DNA of 10,618 nucleotides from Pseudomonadota bacterium (GTDB lineage Bacteria; Desulfobacterota; WTBG01; CAIYCZ01): NCBI GenBank assembly GCA_026388865.1, contig JAPLIX010000388.1, positions 1 through 10,618 of the forward strand, given 5' to 3'. A program made the translations under genes and the position numbers. Of this stretch, positions 6,267 through 10,618 are shown piece after piece. Below the pieces are notes generated by a model. That model was not told the DNA's origin. It saw only the letters and a program-made list of their open reading frames with translations, and ran no database searches. How positions within the stretch are numbered: the first letter of the stretch is position 1; each line of letters opens with the position of its first letter.

Positions 6267-6647
6267 ATGAAACGCAGCATAAAAATCACTGCCGGACCAG
6301 TGGAGCTGTACGGGGTGCTGCATGCATCTGCCACTGCTGATGCCATTTGGAATGCCCTTCCCCTGAGCAGCACGGCGCAAACCTGGGGAGATGAAATCTA
6401 TTTTGACGTCCCGGTGCGCGCGGGCCTTGATGACACGGCCCGGGACGTGGTCAACAAGGGCGATCTTGGCTACTGGCCAAGCGGCCCGGCTTTCTGCATA
6501 TTTTTCGGCCCCACGCCCATGAGCAGGGGTGAGGAAATCCGGCCCGCCAGTGCGGTGAATGTCTTCGGCGCCATTACCGGTGATCTCTCCGTGCTGAAGG
6601 GCGTGAACTCCGGGAGTGCCGTCCTGGTGGAAAAGGCCCCGGGATGA
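6267..6647 (+). CDS. Cyclophilin-like (TM1367-type) fold protein
   Basis: 126 aa, matching the length of small stand-alone cyclophilin-like proteins of the TM1367 kind. Hallmarks are TWGDEIYFDVPV (39-50), VVNKGDLGYWPSGPAFCIFFGPTPMS (61-86) and IRPASAVNVFGAITG (91-105), which I recall as near-identical blocks in that family. The fold resembles cyclophilin, but prolyl isomerase activity has not been established for these proteins to my knowledge, and the function is unknown. No signal peptide, so cytoplasmic. The gene starts 2 nt after the DHS-like stop, and its own stop overlaps the pgpA start (ATGA), so it is embedded in the gmhA-pgpA operon and probably co-translated. Confidence 0.88.
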   Translation: MKRSIKITAGPVELYGVLHASATADAIWNALPLSSTAQTWGDEIYFDVPVRAGLDDTARDVVNKGDLGYWPSGPAFCIFFGPTPMSRGEEIRPASAVNVFGAITGDLSVLKGVNSGSAVLVEKAPG

Positions 6648-7105
6648 GCAGTTTCGGCAAGAGCGTGGTGCTCTTTGTGGCAACCGGCGCTGGCAGCGGC
6701 TTTGTGCCGGTTATGCCGGGCACTGCCGGCACTGCCGCAGGCGTTGTTCTTTTTTTTATACTCTCATCGCTCTCTCTATCCCTTTACCTGCTGACCACTG
6801 TAGCCTTCATCTTCATCGCCATCTGGAACGCTCATCAAGCTGCGCTTTATTTACAGGTGAAGGATCCTCCGCAGGTGGTCATAGATGAAATTGCCGGATA
6901 TCTCGTGACCATGGCCTCGTTTCCTTTCACCTGGCCGTATGTTGCCGCAGGTTTTATTATGTTCCGGATTTTTGACATTATAAAACCGTATCCCACCGGA
7001 TGGATTGACCGAAAGGTGCCGGGCGGATACGGCATTGTGCTTGATGATGTTGCGGCCGGAATATATGCGAACATCGTGCTGCAGGTTTTCCGTTTGATGA
7101 TATAA
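6644..7105 (+). CDS. pgpA: Phosphatidylglycerophosphatase A
   Basis: 153 aa, a normal length for PgpA, an inner-membrane enzyme that removes phosphate from phosphatidylglycerophosphate to give phosphatidylglycerol. Signature blocks are GSGFVPVMPGTAGT (17-30), KDPPQVVIDEIAGYLVTM (73-90), FRIFDIIKPYP (107-117) and GGYGIVLDDVAAGIYAN (127-143); the acidic D81, E82, D134 and D135 are the expected metal-binding type residues. Hydrophobic segments lie at about 31-62, 94-110 and 136-150. It starts with an ATGA overlap on the cyclophilin-like gene. cinA follows 133 nt later, an arrangement I recall as common in other bacteria, although the repeat-containing gap may separate the transcripts. Confidence 0.94.
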   Translation: MSSFGKSVVLFVATGAGSGFVPVMPGTAGTAAGVVLFFILSSLSLSLYLLTTVAFIFIAIWNAHQAALYLQVKDPPQVVIDEIAGYLVTMASFPFTWPYVAAGFIMFRIFDIIKPYPTGWIDRKVPGGYGIVLDDVAAGIYANIVLQVFRLMI

Positions 7106-7107
7106 TC

Positions 7108-7168
7108 TGGAACTCAAGAAATCAGGAATAAATTTTATGTATCCCCCGTCGTGAGTTCCTGAGTTCCA
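7108..7168. repeat. Inverted repeat after pgpA
   Basis: TGGAACTCA (7108-7116) pairs perfectly with TGAGTTCCA (7160-7168). Extending inward to 7124 and 7152 gives 15 of 17 matching pairs around a 27-nt loop. There is no T-run after it, so it is not a standard terminator. It starts 3 nt after the pgpA stop and may act as a 3' stabilising hairpin or be a dispersed intergenic repeat. Confidence 0.6.
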
Positions 7169-7191
7169 AATTGAGTATTACATTAATTAAT

Positions 7192-7213
7192 TCCTCTGTG
7201 TCCTCTGTGGTTA
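7192..7213. repeat. Uninterrupted TCCTCTGTG tandem repeat before cinA
   Basis: Two direct copies of TCCTCTGTG (7192-7200 and 7201-7209) followed by GTTAA. Related, more damaged copies lie at 4332-4382, 4601-4694 and about 10091-10110. It ends about 25 nt before the cinA start and so forms part of its leader. Confidence 0.6.
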
Positions 7214-7238
7214 ATTTTTTAAACTGGAGAACCAGCAG

Positions 7239-8480
7239 ATGTCGGTAGAAATCATCACCATCGGCAATGAGCTGCTCTCAGGCACTACGGTTGATACCAA
7301 CGCCACTTATATTGCTGCAAGCGTTATTGAGATCGGGCTGAGCGTATCCCGCATGAGCTCGGTGGGCGATGCGCCTGAGGATATAATAAACGCCTTGAAG
7401 AGCGTCCTGCCGGGAACAAAATATATAATAGTGACCGGCGGCCTCGGCCCCACTGATGATGACCGCACAGCTGATGCTGCGGCACGCGCGTTCGGCAGGA
7501 CCGTCGAGCTGAACCAGGAGGCGCTTGCCGCGATTGAGAAAAGATTTGCGGGCTACGGGGCGAAGATGCCGTTTTCCAACCAGCGCCAGGCAATGCTTCC
7601 CGCCAGAGTGGAGATTATCCCCAACCCGCGGGGAACGGCGAGCGGCTTTATCATCGAGGCCGCGGGCCGGGAGTTTATTTTCATGCCCGGTGTGCCCGCT
7701 GAAGCTGAGGCCATGACTGAGTCCTTCATCATCCCCCGGCTGAAAGAGCAGAGCGGCTTCAAGCAGGTAATACTCTCTAAATCCCTGCGCGTGTTCGGGC
7801 TCTGGGAATCAGCCATCCAGGAGCGGCTTGACGGGCAGATTCAGGAAGGCCCCGGTCTCTCTCTTGCCTATCTTCCCCATTTCCCGGAAGTGCGGCTGAA
7901 GATTACCGGCATGGGTGCAGACCCGGAGAAGGTGCGGCAGGAGATAGCGCGCGCAGCGGCCGTCATACAGGAAAAGGTCGGCGAGTATATCTATTCGGTG
8001 AACGATGAGCCCTTTGAGTTGGTGGTGGGCCAACTGCTGAAAGAGAAAAAGGCCACCATCGCGATTGCCGAGTCATGCACCGGCGGCCTCATCAGCCACC
8101 GCCTGACCAACATTGCCGGAAGTTCGGACTATCTGCAAATGGGCGTGGTGGTGTACAGCAACCGCGCGAAAGTTGAGCTGCTTAACATACCGCAGTCAGT
8201 GCTTGATGAGCACGGTGCGGTGAGCGAGCCGTGCGCGCGTCTCATGGCAAAGAAGGTGCGGGAGCTTGCAGGCTCAACCTACGGCCTCGCGGTGACCGGC
8301 ATTGCCGGCCCCACCGGGGGAAGCACTGAGAAGCCGGTGGGCACGGTCTTTATCGGCGTGGCATCTGTTGAGGCAGAGAGCGTGACTCAGCACCGCTTTT
8401 TCGGCGGTCGCGAGCAGATAAAGCTCATGAGCTCCCACATGGCGCTGAACAACCTGAGAAAATGTATCCTGCAGCAATAA
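7239..8480 (+). CDS. cinA: CinA: NMN deamidase / competence-damage-inducible protein A
   Basis: 413 aa, full length for CinA. The N-terminal MoCF/MoaB-like domain covers about 1-170: EIITIGNELLSGTTVDTNA (4-22), VTGGLGPTDDDRTADA (65-80), the SNQRQAMLP loop (113-121) and FIFMPGVPAEAEAM (146-159). The C-terminal PncC-type domain covers about 255-413: IAIAESCTGGLISHRL (274-289), YSNRAKVELL (306-315), HGAVSEPCARLMA (325-337) and GIAGPTGGSTEKPVGTVFIG (354-373). S279 of SCTGG and K311 are the expected catalytic positions for deamidating nicotinamide mononucleotide to NaMN in pyridine nucleotide salvage. The N-terminal domain in relatives hydrolyses ADP-ribose-type compounds. The start is the first ATG after an AACTGGAG at spacing of about 10 nt. 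It is probably cytoplasmic and may be transcribed with or separately from pgpA. Confidence 0.96.
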   Translation: MSVEIITIGNELLSGTTVDTNATYIAASVIEIGLSVSRMSSVGDAPEDIINALKSVLPGTKYIIVTGGLGPTDDDRTADAAARAFGRTVELNQEALAAIEKRFAGYGAKMPFSNQRQAMLPARVEIIPNPRGTASGFIIEAAGREFIFMPGVPAEAEAMTESFIIPRLKEQSGFKQVILSKSLRVFGLWESAIQERLDGQIQEGPGLSLAYLPHFPEVRLKITGMGADPEKVRQEIARAAAVIQEKVGEYIYSVNDEPFELVVGQLLKEKKATIAIAESCTGGLISHRLTNIAGSSDYLQMGVVVYSNRAKVELLNIPQSVLDEHGAVSEPCARLMAKKVRELAGSTYGLAVTGIAGPTGGSTEKPVGTVFIGVASVEAESVTQHRFFGGREQIKLMSSHMALNNLRKCILQQ

Positions 8481-8676
8481 TATGTCTGCCGGGGTCATGG
8501 GACAAGGGGCAGGGGCATAAAGCAAAGTGCTGAGTGACGAGTGCTGAGTTGATGGTTATGACGATCAGCAGTCAGCTTCCACGTTTTACTTTTCCCATTT
8601 CACTTTTTTCAATCTGAAATCTGCTCCCTAATCAGCCCCTTATATTAATTGTGAAGCAGAACACAAAAGCAAGAAG
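8481..8676. other. Gap between cinA and the first cassette
   Basis: No gene seen. It holds a direct repeat AGTGCTGAGT (8526-8535 and 8540-8549, 4 nt apart) and then a T/C-rich tract (about 8583-8620). If the cassettes downstream belong to an integron, the right end of this gap is where an attI site or a previous attC would lie. GTTAGAA at 8677-8683 is close to the GTTRRRY core, but no paired arm was found. Confidence 0.45.
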
Positions 8677-8677
8677 G

Positions 8678-9349
8678 TTAGAAACCAGGAATGACCCGAA
8701 ACGTTTTGAAAGATGAGGATTCTATGATGAAAAAAGCGGTCCGATTGTCGACAATCACTTTGGCATTTGTTCTTTTCCTCTATTCGCAGGCTTATTCAAC
8801 TACGGCAACTATCGACAAAAGCAGGGACAAAATGAAAGAAGAAATCTGGGCGCTGGAAGAGGCCTATTTCGCAAACCTCTATAAAGCGGATTACGCGGCG
8901 GTCCTTGCCATGGTACATAGTCAATTCCTCGGGTGGCCGAGCACTGCGCCGCAACCAATTGATAAGCAAGGAAGCGCGCGCTTCATGAAACAATTGATCT
9001 CCAAGCCCACTGCATGCACCTTCAAGATTGAACGAGGAGGTATCCGGGTGCTGGGAGAAGTTGCGCTGACGCAATATACCCTGTACGTCAATTGCAGTGA
9101 CCCCACCGGGGTGACGAAAACACAATCATCTCGGATAACCCATACGTGGATGAAAGAGGGCGATCGCTGGAAATTGCTGGGTGGCATGAGCTACGATCAA
9201 TGAGCCGATTTAAAAACCTTGTGGAGAAGGCTTGGCCAGCCCTTGAATCTTGAAGTGCGCTGAGGACAAGACCCGTTGGGAACCAAAGGACTTCATAACA
9301 AGCGCATCCAGACGGACCGCGGCAGAGTCGCGGCCGCTGATGCGCATCG
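8678..9349 (+). mobile_element. Integron gene cassette 1 (left border tentative)
   Basis: Right border set by the attC site at 9293-9355, cut between G9349 and T9350. The left border at G8677/T8678 (GTTAGAA) is a guess from one near-consensus core. The cassette carries one gene, the NTF2-like protein, in the standard orientation relative to its attC. Confidence 0.6.
8724..9203 (+). CDS. Exported NTF2/SnoaL-like (DUF4440-type) protein
   Basis: 159 aa from the ATG at 8724. I prefer this to the upstream in-frame ATG at 8691 because GAGG (8715-8718) lies 5 nt before it and the signal peptide then starts at the N-terminus: MMKK, a hydrophobic core (TITLAFVLFLY) and a likely cleavage near SQAYS-TT. 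The mature part has the pattern of small NTF2-like proteins: an opening helix (EEIWALEEAYFANLYKADYAAVLAMVH), FLGWPS, a central strand pair and the ending RITHTWMKEGDRWKLLGGMSYDQ, typical of the DUF4440/SnoaL-like group. Such folds bind small ligands or act as minor enzymes; no specific function can be given. It is the only gene in integron cassette 1, whose attC begins 90 nt after the stop. No promoter was recognised. Confidence 0.82.
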   Translation: MMKKAVRLSTITLAFVLFLYSQAYSTTATIDKSRDKMKEEIWALEEAYFANLYKADYAAVLAMVHSQFLGWPSTAPQPIDKQGSARFMKQLISKPTACTFKIERGGIRVLGEVALTQYTLYVNCSDPTGVTKTQSSRITHTWMKEGDRWKLLGGMSYDQ

Positions 9350-9355
9350 TTATGT
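9293..9355 (+). mobile_element. attC: attC recombination site of cassette 1
   Basis: Full imperfect palindrome. R'' TCATAAC (9293-9299) pairs with R' GTTATGT (9349-9355) over six bases; L'' GCGCATC (9302-9308) pairs perfectly with L' GATGCGC (9339-9345). Spacers between the boxes are 2 and 3 nt. Inside, AG, CGG and CCGCG on the left pair with their complements on the right while C9309, an A and another A are left out. These unpaired bases lie on one arm only, as with the extrahelical bases that mark the recombined bottom strand of real attC sites. R' differs from GTTRRRY at one base. Confidence 0.88.
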
Positions 9356-9852
9356 GAAATGATGAAAGGAAACAGAATGAGAAGACTATTTTGTATAATA
9401 TGCTTGACGTTATTACTAGCAAATAACGTTTCAGCTGCAGATGTAAATGGGGTTGAAGTTAATGTTTTATCGAAATCCGGTTTAAGTTGGGACGGGAGAG
9501 TTTTACCCGACTACACAAATGGCAAACCGGAAATAACAATTTTAAGATTCAAAATTCAGCCGGGTGCAGTATTGCCGCTACATAAACATCCAGTAATAAA
9601 TGCGGGTGTACTATTAAGCGGCGACCTGACGGTGGTGACCGAAGACGGTAGGACCTTGCATCTAAAAGCCGGAGAAGCAATCGTCGAGGTTGTAAATACG
9701 TGGCATTACGGAAAAAACGAAGGCAATAAACCGGCAGAAATCATAGTTTTCTACGCTGGCACGATGGATGCGCCGACGACCGTTAATAAATAGAGGTTAA
9801 TACACAACTACTGGATACAGCAGACCTGCAAAGCAGGCAACTGATCCTGGCG
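9350..9852 (+). mobile_element. Integron gene cassette 2
   Basis: A 503-nt unit from the cut in the first attC (G9349/T9350) to the cut in the second (G9852/T9853). It holds one gene, the exported cupin, starting 27 nt inside and filling nearly all of it, with the attC just after the stop. Size and layout are typical of an integron cassette. Its base composition is visibly more AT-rich than that of the operon genes, fitting a separate origin. Confidence 0.85.
9377..9793 (+). CDS. Exported small single-domain cupin
   Basis: 138 aa from the ATG at 9377, chosen over in-frame ATGs at 9359 and 9362 because AAAGGA (9365-9370) precedes it by 6 nt and the signal peptide then begins properly: MRRLFCIICLTLLLANNVSA-AD. 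In the numbering of the longer 144-residue form, cupin motif 1 is PGAVLPLHKHPVINAGVLLSG (68-88) with metal ligands H75 and H77, but the usual glutamate is replaced in the INAG stretch. Motif 2, GEAIVEVVNTWHYGKN (105-120), keeps H116 and N120. The fold is a beta-barrel that often binds a metal; whether this one does with a missing Glu is uncertain. Activity is unknown. It is the only gene of cassette 2, with no promoter of its own seen, so it may depend on an upstream promoter. Codon use is AT-rich (TTA, AAT, GTT) compared with cinA. Confidence 0.85.
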   Translation: MRRLFCIICLTLLLANNVSAADVNGVEVNVLSKSGLSWDGRVLPDYTNGKPEITILRFKIQPGAVLPLHKHPVINAGVLLSGDLTVVTEDGRTLHLKAGEAIVEVVNTWHYGKNEGNKPAEIIVFYAGTMDAPTTVNK

Positions 9853-9858
9853 TTAGGC
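9802..9858 (+). mobile_element. attC: attC recombination site of cassette 2
   Basis: R' GTTAGGC (9852-9858) is a perfect GTTRRRY core. R'' ACACAAC (9802-9808) shares the AAC end but pairs only 4 of 7. The L arms pair as GGAT (9813-9816) with ATCC (9844-9847), CAG (9818-9820) with CTG (9841-9843), and CCTGC (9825-9829) with GCAGG (9833-9837), closed by an AAA loop. A9817 and A9824 are left unpaired on the same arm as in the first attC. It starts 8 nt after the cupin stop. Shorter and less regular than the first site but with the same architecture. Confidence 0.8.
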
Positions 9859-9863
9859 ACAAG

Positions 9864-10061
9864 ATGCCATGTTTGGATTGCTCAAAGGAGCGGAGAAAAA
9901 CGTTAAATGCAATTCAACTAGAGCCGGGACAGAAAAATCATGTTGGCAAAGAAAGAGATAAGGCTTTATCAGCACTTGAGCCAGTTTTGTTTGAAATTTC
10001 CAAGGCATACAGAGAATGCTACTTATCAGGGAGTGCAAGAGTTAAAGAGGTAACCCCCTGA
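9864..10061 (+). CDS. Doubtful small ORF after the second attC
   Basis: 65 codons, no recognised family. The central part (KERDKALSALEPVLFEISKAYRECYLSG) looks like an amphipathic helix, so it may be a real or decayed protein. There is no good ribosome binding site. A different ATG at 9869, in another frame, opens MFGLLKGAEKN and continues only 30 codons, so a frameshifted remnant is possible. The last 10 codons lie in the left arm of a perfect hairpin (10030-10081), which suggests the end has been replaced by a repeat. It begins 11 nt after the second attC cut, where a third cassette gene would be expected, but no third attC was found. Confidence 0.3.
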   Translation: MPCLDCSKERRKTLNAIQLEPGQKNHVGKERDKALSALEPVLFEISKAYRECYLSGSARVKEVTP

Positions 10062-10081
10062 CTCTTTAACTCTTGCACTCC
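10030..10081. repeat. Perfect 20-bp inverted repeat
   Basis: GGAGTGCAAGAGTTAAAGAG (10030-10049) and its exact complement (10062-10081) with a 12-nt loop. Not GC-rich and without a T-run on either side, so not a standard terminator, although it lies 34 nt beyond the alanine dehydrogenase stop and could protect that transcript's 3' end. A dispersed intergenic repeat is the alternative. Confidence 0.75.
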
Positions 10082-10114
10082 TCAACTGTATTTTGTGTAC
10101 TCTGCGGTAATGAT

Positions 10115-10618
10115 TTATAATGGTTCACAGGTCAGGCCGAAGGCCTCGCATACTTGCAAGCAGGTAACTTTGCCCTGAAAAAGATTAACCCCTTTTGCGA
10201 GCGCAGGATTTTCTGCTGCAGCTTTCGTGATGCCCTTATCGGCAAGCTCCAGACCAAACGGCAGCGCCGCCCGTGACAAGGCATAGGTTGAAGTCAGGGG
10301 GACTGTGCCGGGGAGATTAGTTATACAGCAGTGTACCACGCCCTCGTCAATATAAAAGGGGGCGCTGTGCGTTGTGGGGCGGGAAGTTTCAATGCACCCG
10401 CCCTGATCTATCGAGACATCAACGATTGCCGCGCCTTTTTTCATTTTTTTGACCATTTCCCGGGTAGCCAGCCGCGGAGCCCTGGCACCGGGAATTAATA
10501 CGGTCCCGATTACCAGATCAGCGCCCTCCAGGCGCTGCTCAATAGCTTTTTTTGCTGACAGCATGACGGTCAGGCGTTCCTTGAATTCCTGTCGCGCCCG
10601 GTCCAGAACAGCGCTGTT
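10115..10618 (-). CDS. ald: Alanine dehydrogenase, C-terminal part (5' end beyond the window)
   Basis: 167 residues are visible, about the last 45 percent of a ~370-aa enzyme; the frame stays open to the window edge and the first visible residues are NSAVLDRARQEFKERLTVM. The enzyme interconverts L-alanine and pyruvate plus ammonia with NAD(H), in the cytoplasm. Family blocks are clear: EGADLVIGTVLIPGARAPRL, TREMVKKMKKGAAIVDVSID with QGGCIETS following (the aspartates there are part of the active site in known Ald enzymes), THSAPFYIDEGVVHCCITNLPGTVPLTSTYAL, and the terminal NPALAKGVNLFQGKVTC. In Ald the NLPG-x-VP-x-TST motif is nearly invariant. The first in-frame ATG in the window (10564) is internal and not the real start. 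It is transcribed toward the cassettes and ends 34 nt before the 20-bp hairpin. Confidence 0.95.
   Translation of the reverse strand, partial: NSAVLDRARQEFKERLTVMLSAKKAIEQRLEGADLVIGTVLIPGARAPRLATREMVKKMKKGAAIVDVSIDQGGCIETSRPTTHSAPFYIDEGVVHCCITNLPGTVPLTSTYALSRAALPFGLELADKGITKAAAENPALAKGVNLFQGKVTCLQVCEAFGLTCEPL

Noticed and set aside
7108..7168. Terminator after pgpA
   Set aside because: The stem is AT/GC mixed with mismatches and a 27-nt loop and has no T-run, so it is recorded only as an inverted repeat.
8526..8549. CRISPR-like or iteron repeat
   Set aside because: Only two 10-nt copies with a 4-nt spacer; far too short and few for either.
8691..8723. Earlier in-frame ATG for the NTF2-like protein
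   Set aside because: The purine-rich sequence directly touches this ATG, and the added 11 residues are charged and would precede the signal peptide. The ATG at 8724 has a GAGG at proper distance.

Overview
The window looks like a piece of chromosome from a Gram-negative environmental bacterium. Supporting signs are an ADP-heptose (LPS core) pathway gene, exported proteins with signal peptides, a cyclic-nucleotide/PAS sensor and a coiled-coil LuxR-type regulator of a kind I associate with Nitrospirota and Desulfobacterota. The phylum is an inference and no rRNA or tRNA is present to settle it.

Layout. (1) 346-2138 (+): a membrane sensor (cNMP-binding, PAS, one membrane segment, C-terminal presumed periplasmic domain) followed after 5 nt by a GNAT acetyltransferase. 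A small LuxR-type regulator (2139-2603, -) runs convergently into them with no gap. (2) 2836-3864 (+): an exported parvulin-type prolyl isomerase/chaperone closed by a perfect terminator hairpin. (3) 3920-4728: a gene-free stretch. It begins, 2 nt after that terminator stem, with the 5' part of a class C-like group II intron that has lost its reverse transcriptase and domains V/VI, and continues as a patchwork of palindromes and CTCTGTG-type repeats. (4) 4729-7105 (+): a tightly packed operon of gmhA, a deoxyhypusine-synthase-like protein of unknown role, a TM1367-type cyclophilin-like protein and pgpA; cinA follows 133 nt downstream. (5) About 8678-9858: two integron gene cassettes with recognisable attC sites. 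One carries an exported NTF2/SnoaL-like protein, the other an exported small cupin. No integrase is in the window, so this is either part of a longer array or a CALIN (cluster of attC sites lacking an integrase). (6) 10115-10618 (-): the 3' part of alanine dehydrogenase, running off the right edge.

How it fits together: the gmhA operon joins envelope building (heptose for LPS, dephosphorylation of phosphatidylglycerophosphate) to two poorly characterised proteins, and cinA adds pyridine nucleotide salvage. The interesting accessory material is the broken intron with its nested palindromes and the integron cassettes. Short intergenic repeats occur in most of the larger gaps (4332-4382, 4601-4694, 7192-7213, about 10091-10110), which suggests a genome with abundant small repeats. 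No CRISPR array, tRNA or rRNA was seen.
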